Positions 37,840 to 47,514 of a stretch of DNA of 63,867 nt are shown in pieces (within the stretch, counting starts at the first letter, position 1; every line of letters starts with the position of its first letter). Below the pieces are notes generated by a model. That model searched no databases, had not been told where the DNA came from, and saw only the letters and a list, made by a program, of their open reading frames with translations. Origin of the DNA: Jatrophihabitans sp. (lineage in GTDB: Bacteria; Actinomycetota; Actinomycetes; Mycobacteriales; Jatrophihabitantaceae); NCBI GenBank assembly GCA_036399055.1, contig DASWNX010000042.1:1-63867 (forward strand), read 5' to 3'. The position numbers and the translations under genes were made by a program.

Positions 37840-38847
37840 TCACAACGTCGCCGAGAGCGCCTTGATCGGCATCTTCAGCTCGGCCAGCAACTCCAGGTCG
37901 GATTCGGCCCGCCGCCCGAGCGTGGTCAGGTAATTGCCCACGATGACCGCGTTGATGCCGCCGAGCATTCCCTGCCGGGCGCCCAGGTCGCCGAGCGTCA
38001 GCTCACGCCCGCCGGCAAAGCGCAGGATGGCGCGCGGCATCGCCAGCCGGAAGGCGGCGATGGCGCGCAGCGCGTCCTTGCCGTCCAGCACCGGCAGGTC
38101 GGCGAACGGAGTCCCCGGTCGCGGGTTGAGGAAATTGATCGGCACCTCGTCGGGCTGAAGCTCAGCCAGCTGCACCGCGAACTCAGCGCGCTGCTCGAGG
38201 GTCTCGCCCATGCCGAGAATGCCGCCGCAGCAGACCTCCATGCCGGCCTCGGCCACCATCCGCAGGGTCTGAACCCGCTCCTGCCAGGTGTGGGTGGTGA
38301 CCACCTGGCCGAAGTGCGAACGGGCCGTCTCCAGGTTGTGGTTGTAGCGGTGCACCCCGATCGCGACCAGCTGGTCGACCTGGTCCTGGCTGAGCATGCC
38401 CAGCGAGCAGGCGATCTGGATGTCGACCTCGGCCCGGATGGCCTTGACTCCTTCGGCCACCTGGTCCATCAGCCGCTGGTCCGGCCCGCGCACCGCCGCC
38501 ACGATGCAGAACTCGGTGGCGCCGGTCTTGGCAGTCTGCTTGGCCGCCTCCACCAGGCTCGGCACGTCCAGCCAGGCCGAGCGCACCGGCGAGGAGAACT
38601 GGCCGGACTGCGAGCAGAAGTGGCAGTCCTCGGGGCAGCCGCCGGTCTTGAGGCTGATGATCCCCTCGACCTCGACCTCAGGCCCGCACCAGCGCATCCG
38701 GACCTCGTGAGCCAGCGCCAGCAACGCCTCGAGCTGGTCATCGGGCAACCGCAGCACCTCGATCAGCTCGGACTCCCCCAGGCCTGTCCCGGCCTCTAGC
38801 ACCTGCGCGCGGGCGCGGCTCAGCACGGAGGTCTCGATCACGGTCAT
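37840..38847 (-). CDS. bioB: Biotin synthase
   Basis: Radical SAM enzyme that inserts sulfur into dethiobiotin. The 335-residue protein has the radical SAM cluster motif CxxxCxxC as Cys71, Cys75 and Cys78 in [13 protein letters not shown], the YNHNLETA segment, [11 protein letters not shown] and [14 protein letters not shown]. Length is typical. It overlaps the bioD start region by four bases (38844-38847) and is followed by bsaP. Confidence 0.98.
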   Translation of the reverse strand: MTVIETSVLSRARAQVLEAGTGLGESELIEVLRLPDDQLEALLALAHEVRMRWCGPEVEVEGIISLKTGGCPEDCHFCSQSGQFSSPVRSAWLDVPSLVEAAKQTAKTGATEFCIVAAVRGPDQRLMDQVAEGVKAIRAEVDIQIACSLGMLSQDQVDQLVAIGVHRYNHNLETARSHFGQVVTTHTWQERVQTLRMVAEAGMEVCCGGILGMGETLEQRAEFAVQLAELQPDEVPINFLNPRPGTPFADLPVLDGKDALRAIAAFRLAMPRAILRFAGGRELTLGDLGARQGMLGGINAVIVGNYLTTLGRRAESDLELLAELKMPIKALSATL

Positions 38848-39626
38848 CGCGGGCTCTCATCTCTGGGGGGTGGCGCGGCGTGGGCTCGCATGAAGTCTGG
38901 TGCATCCAAGACGCCGCCGAGCGCGGGGGTCAGCTGGGCCATCGCCAGCTCGGCGAAGGCCGCCTCTGCCAGCTCGGCCGCGCCGTGCGGGAGCACGCCC
39001 TCGACCGGCGCGCCCCCGTAGCCGGCGAGGTCGATCAGGTTGCACCGCTCAGCCAGCCCCGGCTCGGCCGGCCAGTCCCCCACCACCAGCGCGTGCGGGC
39101 CCAGCGACCAGCCGGCCAGCGCCGCCGCGGTCGCCGCCGCGTCGTGCAAGGCGCCCAGGCGCGCGCCGGTCACCAGCACGACCTGGCACCGCGGCGTGTG
39201 GCCCTGGCCACCGGGCGGACGCATCAGCTCCCGCAGCGCGCTGGCCAGCTCGCAGATGCCCTCGTCTCGGTCGTTGAAACGGACCAGCGCGCCGCCGGCG
39301 CCCTCGACCACCACCAGATCGCGGTCGGCCAGTCCGGCGATCCGGCGGGCCAGCTCGGCGATGTCCGGGCCGGCCTGGCCCAACCGGCGCGCTGCCGTGG
39401 CCGGCGCCAACGGCTCGGCGTAGCGCGCGTACTCGTGCAGGTCGGTCAGCCCGGTCAGCCGGCCCACCTCGGCAAGGTCGCCCGGCTCACCCGGCCGCAC
39501 GCCGGTCTGGATGGGCTTCACCACCGCGACGCGAAGCCCGGCCCGCATCGCGCAGGCCGCCAGCGCGGCTGTCACGACAGTCTTGCCCACCCCGGTTCCG
39601 GTGCCGGTCACCACCACGATGTTCAC
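38844..39626 (-). CDS. bioD: Dethiobiotin synthetase
   Basis: ATP-dependent carboxylation of diaminopelargonate to dethiobiotin. The 260-residue protein starts with Walker [10 protein letters not shown] (residues 7-15), has [11 protein letters not shown] with the substrate Lys, and [13 protein letters not shown], where the family binds metal and substrate. Length is slightly above the E. coli enzyme. It overlaps bioF by four bases and bioB by four. Confidence 0.97.
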   Translation of the reverse strand: MNIVVVTGTGTGVGKTVVTAALAACAMRAGLRVAVVKPIQTGVRPGEPGDLAEVGRLTGLTDLHEYARYAEPLAPATAARRLGQAGPDIAELARRIAGLADRDLVVVEGAGGALVRFNDRDEGICELASALRELMRPPGGQGHTPRCQVVLVTGARLGALHDAAATAAALAGWSLGPHALVVGDWPAEPGLAERCNLIDLAGYGGAPVEGVLPHGAAELAEAAFAELAMAQLTPALGGVLDAPDFMRAHAAPPPRDESPR

Positions 39627-40789
39627 GACGGCGACACCGACTGCCAGGTCTGGCAGAACCGTCGCAGGTCCGCGTCGCTCAGGTCGGCCCGCGCGCTCAG
39701 CCGCAATCGGGCGGTTCCCGGGGGCACCGACGGCGGCCGGAAGCAGCCCACGCGCACACCCCGCTCGCGCAGGGCGACCGAACGCTCGAACGCCGGCAGG
39801 GCCTGGCCGATGATCACCGGCACCACGGCCGAGTCGGTGGCCGGCACCCCGCAGATCGCCGCCAGCTCCCCGGCCCTGACCAGCGCCGAAGCGGCCAGCG
39901 CCGGCTCGGCGGCGATGATCCGCACCGCGGCCAGGGCCGCGCCGGCCGCCGCCGGGTTCAACCCGGTGTCGAAGATGAACGATCGGGCCCGATCGATCAG
40001 CTGGTCGATCACGGCCTGCGAGCCGACCACCGCGCCACCTTGGGAGCCCAGCGCCTTGGACAGGGTGAGAGTGGTGATCACATTCGGCTCGGCCGCGATG
40101 CCCGCCTCGGCCACCGCGCCCCGTCCGGCGCCCCGCACCCCCAGGCCGTGCGCGTCGTCGACCACCAGCAGCGCGGCAAACCGGACGGCCAGCGCATGCC
40201 AGTCAGCCAGCGGCAGCAGGTCGCCGTCGGTGGAGTTGACGGCCTCGAGCACCACCATGGCGCGTGGTTCTCGGCGCTGCGCCAGGGCGCGGGCCGCGGC
40301 GTCGCGGTCACCGTGGGAGACCACCACCACCGGTGACCGGCTCAGCCGGCAGGCGTCGATCAGCGAGGCGTGGTTGCCGGCGTCGGAGACGATCAGGCAG
40401 TCCGGCCCGGCCAGCGCGGTCACCGCGCCCAGGTTGGCCAGGTAACCGGAGGAGAACACCAGCGCCGCCGGCGCCCCGGTCAGGCCGGCCAGCGCCTGCT
40501 CGAGCTCGGCGTGCAGCTCGGTGGTGCCCGTCACCAGCCGCGAACCGGTCGCCCCCGCGCCCCAGCCGGCCAGCGCCGCTGCCGCGCCGGCCAGCACCCG
40601 CTCGTCCCGTGCCAGGCCGAGGTAGTCGTTGGAGGCCAGGTCAAGCTCGTCGCACTGGCCCGAAGGCCGGGGCCGCAACGTCCGGTGCAGGCCGGCCGCG
40701 GCCCGCTCGGCGGCCGCGACGCCCAGCCAGGCCAGCGGATCGGGCCAGCGGCCCTCTCCAGCAGGCAGGTCCTCAGCTGCGGTCGGCAT
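39623..40789 (-). CDS. bioF: 8-amino-7-oxononanoate synthase
   Basis: PLP enzyme condensing pimeloyl thioester with alanine. The 388-residue fold-type I protein has LASNDYLGLARDERV, GATGSRLVTGTTELHAELEQAL, VVDDAHGLGVRGAGRG (PLP-contacting Asp and His) and the Schiff-base Lys in ITTLTLSKALGSQGG. Length is typical. It lies six bases after the bioA stop and overlaps bioD. Early pimeloyl genes (bioC, bioH) are not in the window. Confidence 0.97.
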   Translation of the reverse strand: MPTAAEDLPAGEGRWPDPLAWLGVAAAERAAAGLHRTLRPRPSGQCDELDLASNDYLGLARDERVLAGAAAALAGWGAGATGSRLVTGTTELHAELEQALAGLTGAPAALVFSSGYLANLGAVTALAGPDCLIVSDAGNHASLIDACRLSRSPVVVVSHGDRDAAARALAQRREPRAMVVLEAVNSTDGDLLPLADWHALAVRFAALLVVDDAHGLGVRGAGRGAVAEAGIAAEPNVITTLTLSKALGSQGGAVVGSQAVIDQLIDRARSFIFDTGLNPAAAGAALAAVRIIAAEPALAASALVRAGELAAICGVPATDSAVVPVIIGQALPAFERSVALRERGVRVGCFRPPSVPPGTARLRLSARADLSDADLRRFCQTWQSVSPS

Positions 40790-40795
40790 GGGCGC

Positions 40796-42094
40796 TCACG
40801 CTACGTCAACCGCGCAGGCCTCAACCGCGGCCTGCATCGCCACACCGATCGCGCTCAGGTCCTCATCACCCATCAGGTAGGCCGGCATGGTGTAGATCAG
40901 GTCCCGGAACGGTCGCAGCCAGACGCCGCGCTCGACGGCCGCCGCGGTGGCTGCCGGCACGTCCACCGCGCCGGTCAGCTGCACCACCCCGATCGCGCCC
41001 AGCACCCGGACCTCGCGAACCCCGGGCAGCGCGCCGATCGGGGCCAGCGCACGCCGCAGGCCGGTCTCGATCCGGCGGACCGAGGCTTGCCAGTCCTGCG
41101 ACAGCAGCAGCTCGATGGAGGCCAGTGACACCGCGGCGGCCAGCGGGTTGGCCATGAACGTCGGGCCGTGCGCCAGCACCGGGACCGGCCCGCGAGCGAT
41201 CTGCTCGGCCACCGCGCCGGTGCACAGGGTGGCCGCCATCGACAGGTAGCCGCCGGTCATCGCCTTGCCCAGGCAGCAGATGTCCGGCGCCACCCCGGCG
41301 TGGTCGGCGGCGAACAGCGCGCCGGTCCGGCCGAAGCCGGTCGCGATCTCGTCGAAGATCAGCAGCACCGAATGCCGGTCGGCCAGCTCGCGCAGCGCCG
41401 TGAGGTAGCCGGGGCTGCAGAAACGCATGCCGCCGGCGCCCTGGACGACCGGCTCGACGATGATCGCGGCCAGCGAGGCGGCGTGCTCGGCCAGCGCCTG
41501 GTCCCACTGCCGCAGGTAACCCTCGTCCGGCTCGGCGTCGAAACCGGCCGGCGGCGGGTCGGTGAACACCTGGGCCGGCAGCGTCGGCTGCCACAGCGAG
41601 TGCATGCCGCCGACTGGGTCGCAGACGCTCATCGGATGAAGGGTGTCGCCGTGGTAGCCGCCGCGCCAGGTGATCAGCCGGCGCTTGGCCGGCCGGCCCG
41701 CCGACGCCCAGTACTGCAGCGCCATCTTGGCCGCCACCTCGACCGCCACCGAGCCGGAGTCGCTGAAGAAGACATGGCGCAACGGCTCGGCGGTGATCGC
41801 GACCAGCCGGCGGGCCAGCTCGATGGCCGGCTCGTGGGTCAGCCCGCCGAACATCACGTGGCTCATCGAGTCCAGCTGCCGGCGCGCGGCCGCGTCCAGC
41901 ACCGGGTGCCGGTAGCCGTGGATCGCCGCCCACCAGGACGACATCCCGTCGATCAGCTCGCGGCCGTCGTGCAGGGTGAGCCGGACGCCGGACGCCGAGC
42001 GCACCAGCAGCGGCTGGACCTCTCCCGGCATCGGCCCGTACGGGTGCCAGACGTGGGCCCGGTCCGCGGCCAGCAGCTCAGCCTCCTCGGTCAC
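40796..42094 (-). CDS. bioA: Adenosylmethionine-8-amino-7-oxononanoate aminotransferase
   Basis: PLP-dependent transamination of KAPA using SAM. The 432-residue class III aminotransferase has [68 protein letters not shown] and the Schiff-base Lys in [10 protein letters not shown]. The start overlaps the aspS stop by four bases (42091-42094), so the biotin genes appear to be transcribed with aspS, with no room for a biotin-responsive operator before bioA. Confidence 0.97.
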   Translation of the reverse strand: MTEEAELLAADRAHVWHPYGPMPGEVQPLLVRSASGVRLTLHDGRELIDGMSSWWAAIHGYRHPVLDAAARRQLDSMSHVMFGGLTHEPAIELARRLVAITAEPLRHVFFSDSGSVAVEVAAKMALQYWASAGRPAKRRLITWRGGYHGDTLHPMSVCDPVGGMHSLWQPTLPAQVFTDPPPAGFDAEPDEGYLRQWDQALAEHAASLAAIIVEPVVQGAGGMRFCSPGYLTALRELADRHSVLLIFDEIATGFGRTGALFAADHAGVAPDICCLGKAMTGGYLSMAATLCTGAVAEQIARGPVPVLAHGPTFMANPLAAAVSLASIELLLSQDWQASVRRIETGLRRALAPIGALPGVREVRVLGAIGVVQLTGAVDVPAATAAAVERGVWLRPFRDLIYTMPAYLMGDEDLSAIGVAMQAAVEACAVDVA

Positions 42095-43884
42095 TCCCCG
42101 GTCTGGGAGGGCTCGGGCTGCGCGGGCGCCTTCGGCGTGGCGTCCACGCCGGCTTCCCGGCGCTGCTCTGCGGTGATCGGCGCCGGCGCCTCGGTCAGCG
42201 GGTCGTAACCGCCGCCGGTCTTGGGGAACGCGATCACGTCGCGGATCGAGTCGGTGCCCGACAGCAGCGCGCAGATCCGGTCCCAGCCGAAGGCGATCCC
42301 GCCGTGCGGCGGGGCGCCGTAGGCGAAGGCGTCGAGCAGGAAGCCGAACTTCTCCTGGGCCTGCTTCTCATCCAGCCCCATCATCGCGAACACCCGCTCC
42401 TGGATGTCGCGGCGGTGGATACGGATCGAGCCGCCGCCGATCTCGTTGCCGTTGCAGACGATGTCGTAGGCGTAGGCCAGCGCGTTGCCGGGATCGGTGT
42501 CGAAGGTGTCGAGGAACTCGGCCTTCGGGCTGGTGAAGGCGTGGTGCACGGCCGTCCAGGCGCCTGAGCCGACCGCGACGTCGCCGCTGGCGGTGGCCTC
42601 GGAGGCCGGCTCGAACAGCGGCGCGTCGACCACCCAGAGAAACGACCAGGCGGTCTCGTCGATCAGGCCGGCCCGCCGGCCGATCTCCAACCGGGCCGCG
42701 CCCAGCAGGGACTGGGTGCTCTTGCGAGCGCCGGCGGCGAAGAACACGCAGTCCCCCGGCTGGGCGCCGACGAACTCGGTCAGGCCGGCCCGCTCGGACT
42801 CCGACAGGTTCTTGGCCACCGGGCCGCTCAGCTCGCCGTCGGCGCCCACCAGCACGTAGGCCAGGCCGCGGGCGCCGCGCTGCTTGGCCCACTCCTGCCA
42901 GGCGTCGAGCTGGCGGCGGGGCTGAGCCGCCCCGCCGGCCATCACGACGGCGCCGACGTAGGGCGCCTGGAACACCCGGAACGGCGTGTCGGCGAAGTAG
43001 GAGGTGCACTCGGTCAGCTCGAGGTCGAACCGCAGGTCCGGCTTGTCCGAGCCGTAGCGGTCCATCACCTCGGTGTAGCTGTAGCGCGGGATGTCGGCGG
43101 GCACCTCGTGACCGATCAGGGCCCACAGCGCGCGCAGGACGTCCTCGGCCAGGGCGAGCACGTCATCCTGCTCGACGAAGCTCATCTCGATGTCGAGCTG
43201 GGTGAACTCCGGCTGCCTGTCAGCGCGGAAGTCCTCGTCGCGGTAGCAGCGCGCGATCTGGAAGTAGCGTTCCATGCCGGCCACCATCAGCAACTGCTTG
43301 AACAGCTGCGGCGACTGCGGCAGCGCGTACCAGGAACCAGGCTGCAGCCGGGCCGGCACCAGGAAGTCGCGAGCCCCCTCAGGGGTCGAACGGGTCAGCG
43401 TCGGCGTCTCGATCTCGACGAAGTCGTGGGCGTAGAGCACCTCGCGGGCCGCCCGGTTGACCTTGCTGCGCAACCGGATAGCCGCCGCGGGCGCCGGTCG
43501 GCGCAGATCGAGATAGCGGTACTTCAGCCGGGCCTCTTCTCCGACCTCGGTGTGCTCGTCGATCTGGAACGGCAGCGCCGCGGCCTCGCTGAGCACCTCG
43601 AGCTTGTCGGCGACGATCTCGATCTCGCCGGTGGCGATGTTGGGGTTGACCCGCCCTTCCAGCCGCTGCCGCACAGTGCCGGTGACCTGGATGCACCACT
43701 CGTTGCGCAGGTTGTGAGCGACCTCGTCGTCACGCAGCACGACCTGGATGATTCCGGAGGCGTCGCGCAGGTCGATGAAGGCGACTCCGCCGTGATCGCG
43801 GCGGCTGGCCACCCACCCGGTGAGCGTGACGGTCTCGCCTGCCTGGGTAGCTCTCAGCGTCCCGGCTTGATGCGTGCGCAGCAC
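42091..43884 (-). CDS. aspS: Aspartate--tRNA ligase (possibly non-discriminating)
   Basis: Class II aminoacyl-tRNA synthetase of the bacterial type, 597 residues: an anticodon-binding OB domain ([26 protein letters not shown]), motif 2 with [29 protein letters not shown], the inserted GAD domain, and motif 3 [13 protein letters not shown]. It starts with GTG at 43884. Whether it also charges tRNA-Asn depends on the presence of asnS and gatCAB elsewhere in the genome. It lies 62 bp after hisS and is followed by the bio genes. Confidence 0.97.
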   Translation of the reverse strand: MLRTHQAGTLRATQAGETVTLTGWVASRRDHGGVAFIDLRDASGIIQVVLRDDEVAHNLRNEWCIQVTGTVRQRLEGRVNPNIATGEIEIVADKLEVLSEAAALPFQIDEHTEVGEEARLKYRYLDLRRPAPAAAIRLRSKVNRAAREVLYAHDFVEIETPTLTRSTPEGARDFLVPARLQPGSWYALPQSPQLFKQLLMVAGMERYFQIARCYRDEDFRADRQPEFTQLDIEMSFVEQDDVLALAEDVLRALWALIGHEVPADIPRYSYTEVMDRYGSDKPDLRFDLELTECTSYFADTPFRVFQAPYVGAVVMAGGAAQPRRQLDAWQEWAKQRGARGLAYVLVGADGELSGPVAKNLSESERAGLTEFVGAQPGDCVFFAAGARKSTQSLLGAARLEIGRRAGLIDETAWSFLWVVDAPLFEPASEATASGDVAVGSGAWTAVHHAFTSPKAEFLDTFDTDPGNALAYAYDIVCNGNEIGGGSIRIHRRDIQERVFAMMGLDEKQAQEKFGFLLDAFAYGAPPHGGIAFGWDRICALLSGTDSIRDVIAFPKTGGGYDPLTEAPAPITAEQRREAGVDATPKAPAQPEPSQTGE

Positions 43885-43946
43885 AGAAAGTCCTCTCAGT
43901 TCGTAGAAGGCAAGTCTTTCACGCCGACAGGACCGGTTCTGCGGCC

Positions 43947-45335
43947 TCAGGCTTGCGAGCGCACCACCTGCGGGCGCAGATCTTCAGCAGGCGGCCGCCA
44001 GGTCACCGGATCGGCCAGCTCCTGGGCGCCGGTGCGGATGTCCTTGACCTCGTGCGGAGTGTCCGGGCCGGCCGGGAACCAGACGAACGGGATGCCGCGG
44101 CGTTCGGCGTAGCGGATCTGCTTGCCGTAGCGCTGCGCCCCCGGCGACACCTCGGTGGCGACGCCGTTGGCCCGCAGTTGGCCGGCGATGGCGTCGCTGA
44201 TGGCGCGGGAGTCCTCATCCGGCAGCGCCACCAGCACCGCCGAGGGCACTGAGCGGCTGGCGGTCAGCTTCTTGCGGTTGAACAGCGGCAGCAGCATCCG
44301 GGTGACGCCGAGAGAGATGCCGACGCCGGGGTAGCTGGTCCGGCCGTCGCTGGCCAGGGAGTCATAGCGCCCACCCGAGCAGATCGAGCCCAGGCTCTCA
44401 AAGCCGGCCATCCGGGTCTCGAAGACCGTTCCGGTGTAGTAGTCCAGGCCGCGGGCGATCCGCAGGTCCGCCTCCACGCTGAACCGGTCGCTGTTGAGCC
44501 CCGCGCAGCCGTCGATGACCGCCGACAGCTCGGCCAGGCCCTCCGCCAGCAGGTCGTCGGAGACGCCGAGCGCCTGGACCCGGGCCACGAACGAGCTGTC
44601 CGCGGCCCGGATCTCGGCCAGCGCCAGGCACAGCTCGGCCTGGCGGGCGTCCAGGCCGGCCTCGGACACCAGCATGCTCGCGATGATCTCGGCCGGCACC
44701 TTGTCGATCTTGTCGATCACCCGCATCACAGCCGGCACGTCCGGCGCGCCGATCCCGCCGAAGAAGCCCTCGATCAGCTTGCGGTTGTTCACCTGCAAGG
44801 TCAGCGCCGGAACCGGCAGCGCCGACAACGCCTCGGCCATCACCCGGGCGATCTCGACATCGTGGTGAAAGGGCAGGACGTCGCGGGCGACCACGTCGAT
44901 GTCGGCCTGGGTGAACTCCCGGTAGCGCCCCTCCTGCGGCCGCTCGCCCCGCCAGACCTTCTGGATCTGGTAACGCCGGAAGGGGAAATCCAACTTGCCG
45001 GCGTTCTCCAGGACGTAGCGGGCGAAGGGCACCGTCAGGTCGAAGTGCAGGCCCAGCGTCGAGGCCTGCGACGCTTGGCCGTCAGCGCTGCCCTCGCCGG
45101 ACTCGGCGGGCTCGTCCTTGCCGGCCTGCAGCCGGCGTAACAGGTAGACCTCCTTGTCGATCTCGCCCTTGCGCAGCAACTGCTCCAGCGGCTCGGCAGC
45201 CCGGGTCTCCACCGGCGCGAAGCCGTGCAGCTCGAAACTGGCCCGCAAGCTGTCGAGCACCCGCAGCTCGACGAACCGCTCGGCGGGCAGCAGCTCGGGA
45301 AACCCGCTCAGCGGGGTCGGCCTGTCGGCAGTCAC
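43947..45335 (-). CDS. hisS: Histidine--tRNA ligase
   Basis: Class II synthetase of 462 residues from GTG 45335. Visible are [15 protein letters not shown], the motif 2 region [29 protein letters not shown], the histidine motif [15 protein letters not shown], and [11 protein letters not shown] with the C-terminal anticodon-binding domain. The start overlaps the preceding metallo-hydrolase stop as GTGA, so translation is coupled. A longer open frame to 45407 lacks family similarity. Confidence 0.96.
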   Translation of the reverse strand: MTADRPTPLSGFPELLPAERFVELRVLDSLRASFELHGFAPVETRAAEPLEQLLRKGEIDKEVYLLRRLQAGKDEPAESGEGSADGQASQASTLGLHFDLTVPFARYVLENAGKLDFPFRRYQIQKVWRGERPQEGRYREFTQADIDVVARDVLPFHHDVEIARVMAEALSALPVPALTLQVNNRKLIEGFFGGIGAPDVPAVMRVIDKIDKVPAEIIASMLVSEAGLDARQAELCLALAEIRAADSSFVARVQALGVSDDLLAEGLAELSAVIDGCAGLNSDRFSVEADLRIARGLDYYTGTVFETRMAGFESLGSICSGGRYDSLASDGRTSYPGVGISLGVTRMLLPLFNRKKLTASRSVPSAVLVALPDEDSRAISDAIAGQLRANGVATEVSPGAQRYGKQIRYAERRGIPFVWFPAGPDTPHEVKDIRTGAQELADPVTWRPPAEDLRPQVVRSQA

Positions 45336-46021
45336 ATCAGGTTCCTCAGAAAGGGGTTGGTCAGCCGTTCGCGGCCTATCGTGGTCTGCGGGCCGTGGCC
45401 GGGGCAAACGATTACCTCATCGGCCATCGGCAGGATCACCGAACGCAGCGACTGCGTCATATCGGCCATCGAGCCGCCGGGCAGGTCGACTCGCCCGATC
45501 GAGCCCGCGAACAGCACGTCACCGGAGAACAGCACCTCGCTGAGCTCTGCGGCGGGGTCCTCGCTGGCGACATCGAGGCTGAACACCACCGAGCCGCGGG
45601 TGTGCCCGGGAGCGTGCCGCACGGCAAGGTCCAGGCCGGCCAGCTGGAGACGGGTTCCGTCGGCCAGCTCCCGCACGTCGTCGGGTTCGGCGAACGTCAA
45701 CCCGGTGGCCCCGAAGATCGGCTCCCCGGGTCGCAGTCCGAGAGTGGTCCAGGGATCGGCCAGCGCGAAGCGGTCCTCGGTATGGATGTAGGCCGGCACG
45801 TCGCGCGCCTGGCAGACCGGCAGCACCGAGAAGGTGTGGTCCAGATGCCCGTGGGTGAGCAGCACCGCCACCGGATGCAACCGGTTCTCGGAGATGACCT
45901 CGTCCAACTGGCCGGTGACCCCCACCCCCGGGTCGACGATCACGCACTGCTCTCCCGGCCCGGCGGCGATCACGAAGCAGTTCGTCCCGGCCACTTGGGC
46001 GGGGAAGCCCTCAATCAGCAC
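45332..46021 (-). CDS. Metallo-beta-lactamase-fold hydrolase (glyoxalase II-like)
   Basis: A 229-residue hydrolase with the metal motif THGHLDHTFSV (HxHxDH), CQARDVPAYIH, RHAPGHTRGSVVF with the third His, LFSGDVLFAGSIGR and CPGHGPQTTIGRE. This group is annotated as hydroxyacylglutathione hydrolase-like; in Actinomycetota, which lack glutathione, the natural substrate is uncertain. It is encoded directly before hisS (four-base overlap), a frequent actinobacterial pairing, and is divergent from the cyclophilin gene. Confidence 0.92.
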   Translation of the reverse strand: MLIEGFPAQVAGTNCFVIAAGPGEQCVIVDPGVGVTGQLDEVISENRLHPVAVLLTHGHLDHTFSVLPVCQARDVPAYIHTEDRFALADPWTTLGLRPGEPIFGATGLTFAEPDDVRELADGTRLQLAGLDLAVRHAPGHTRGSVVFSLDVASEDPAAELSEVLFSGDVLFAGSIGRVDLPGGSMADMTQSLRSVILPMADEVIVCPGHGPQTTIGRERLTNPFLRNLM

Positions 46022-46241
46022 AGCTTGCTCTCCGGCTCTTTCGAAGGCGACGGGCCCGGCTCAGGTCCCAGCCGAGCCTACCCAGACCCGGCCGTGGCGC
46101 GATCGTGACGCCTGCCAGGCGACGCCGGTTCACGCCGCCGCCCCGCGCTGGGCGGGTTCACAGTCGACACCTGATCAGGTTCTCTACAATTCGCCCTCAA
46201 GTCGCCGTCACCAGCCGGGGCAGGACAAGCCGCGCCCCACC

Positions 46242-46247
46242 GGGAGG
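46242..46247 (+). promoter_or_regulatory. Ribosome binding site of the cyclophilin gene
   Basis: GGGAGG, seven bases before GTG 46255; it decides this start over upstream codons in the same frame. Confidence 0.75.
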
Positions 46248-46254
46248 ACCACCA

Positions 46255-47139
46255 GTGCCCAACAGCAAGCAGCGCCGTGACCAGGCTCGCCGTCATCTCG
46301 AGCGCCAACTGGTCCGACGGCAGCAGCGTGACCTGCGCCGCCGCAAGATGAGCCTGATCGGCACCGTGGTGGGCGTCCTGGCGCTGTTCGCGGTGGTGAT
46401 CACCACCGTGGTGATGCTGTCGAATGAGAACAAGGCCGACAGCGCCGACCCGGCGGCCAGCGCCTCGCCGTCGGCCAGCGCCTCGCCGAGTTCGACCGCC
46501 GCGCCGCTGCCCAGCCGCAAGGCGAGCCCGATCGCGGCGCGGGCGGCGAAGAAGACCAGCGGCCCCTGCAAGTACGCCGAGGACGCCTCGAAGCTGCCCG
46601 CCGGCAACCTCTTCGACGTGGGATTGCCGCCGGACCCCGCGCCCACCCCGACCGGCGACGCGACCGCGCTGTTCAGCACCAATCAGGGGCTGATCACCGT
46701 GACCCTGGACGGCGCGTCGGCGCCCTGCAACGTGCAGAGCATCAAGTACCTGATCAGCAAGAAGTTCTACGACAACACCGCCTGCCCCCGGTCGGTGAAC
46801 TCCGGGATCTTCGTGGTGCAGTGCGGTGATCCCTCCGCCACCACCTCAGGCGGGCCGACCTACACCACCAAGGACGAGAACCTGACCAAGGTGAAGTACA
46901 CCGAGGGCACCCTGGCGATGGCCAACTCCGGGCCGAACACCAACGGCAGCCAGTTCTTCTTCATCACCAAGGACTCCAACGGCGCGCTCGGCAAGAACTA
47001 CAGCGTGATCGGCCACGTGACCGGCGGCCTGGACATCCTCAAGAAGGTGGCCACCGGCGGCGACGACGGCTCCAACCAGGCCGGCGGCGGCAAGCCGAAC
47101 GTGCCGCTGTGGTTCAAGACGGTGACCCTCAAGGCCTGA
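46255..47139 (+). CDS. Membrane-anchored cyclophilin-type peptidyl-prolyl isomerase
   Basis: A 294-residue protein that should catalyse proline isomerisation at the outer face of the membrane. It has a strongly basic N-terminus, one membrane segment near residues 33-54 (SLIGTVVGVLALFAVVITTVVML), a Ser/Ala/Pro linker, then a cyclophilin domain from about residue 120 with TNQGLITVTLDGASAPCNVQSIKYLI, PNTNGSQFFFITKDS and YSVIGHVTGGLDILKKV. In many Actinomycetota this gene is convergent with relA; here an M4 protease gene intervenes. Confidence 0.93.
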   Translation: MPNSKQRRDQARRHLERQLVRRQQRDLRRRKMSLIGTVVGVLALFAVVITTVVMLSNENKADSADPAASASPSASASPSSTAAPLPSRKASPIAARAAKKTSGPCKYAEDASKLPAGNLFDVGLPPDPAPTPTGDATALFSTNQGLITVTLDGASAPCNVQSIKYLISKKFYDNTACPRSVNSGIFVVQCGDPSATTSGGPTYTTKDENLTKVKYTEGTLAMANSGPNTNGSQFFFITKDSNGALGKNYSVIGHVTGGLDILKKVATGGDDGSNQAGGGKPNVPLWFKTVTLKA

Positions 47140-47153
47140 GCCGGACGGGTCTG

Positions 47154-47299
47154 GTTGGCCGCGTGAATCCGGAGTCGCCTCCGGAGCGTCGCGGCGTGGT
47201 CGTCCTGGTGGTCTGCATCGAGATGGCGGTCTCGGCCAGGTCCTCAGTGGCGCCTTAGACCCCGCCCCACGAGGCGACCAGCTTCTGCACGATCGACTG
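47154..47299 (-). pseudogene. Remnant of a relA 3' region
   Basis: 47169-47299 aligns with 50212-50345 inside relA in the same orientation, at roughly 90 percent identity by eye, with a three-base deletion. In the relA reading frame the change CGA-side TTCGAC to TTAGAC creates a TAA (47255-47257). Just left, GTTGGCCGCGTG (47154-47165) equals the last codons of relA (49770-49781), implying a relA end with an internal deletion of about 430 bp. It lies where relA should begin next to the cyclophilin gene. Confidence 0.85.
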
Positions 47300-47503
47300 T
47301 CATGAGTGGCCTCATGTGGTGCTGGATGCGGGTGTCCGGTTCCCAACACCTGTGAGGCACGAAAGCGCCGAGGCCAACGCCTGCCCGAGGCTCCTGGGGC
47401 AAACCGTCTCATCCCTGAACCGGTGCCAGGACGAAACGGACATATTTCTAGTATTCGGGCGAAATTTATCTTATGGTGCAGCGACTCTTCCCATAAATGT
47501 AAA
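47300..47503. other. Leader region of the M4 protease gene
   Basis: About 200 bp with no supported gene. It becomes AT-richer toward the start codon (from about 47440) and presumably holds the protease promoter; no promoter boxes are convincing. Confidence 0.4.
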
Positions 47504-47508
47504 TGGAG
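47504..47508 (+). promoter_or_regulatory. Ribosome binding site of the M4 protease gene
   Basis: GGAGG, six bases before ATG 47515. The upstream ATG at 47503 overlaps this site and is therefore unlikely to be the start. Confidence 0.85.
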
Positions 47509-47514
47509 GCTTAC

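Noticed and set aside
42080-42110. Biotin-responsive operator or riboswitch before bioA
   Set aside because: bioA overlaps aspS by four bases and no palindrome is visible in that short space; no biotin riboswitch class is known.
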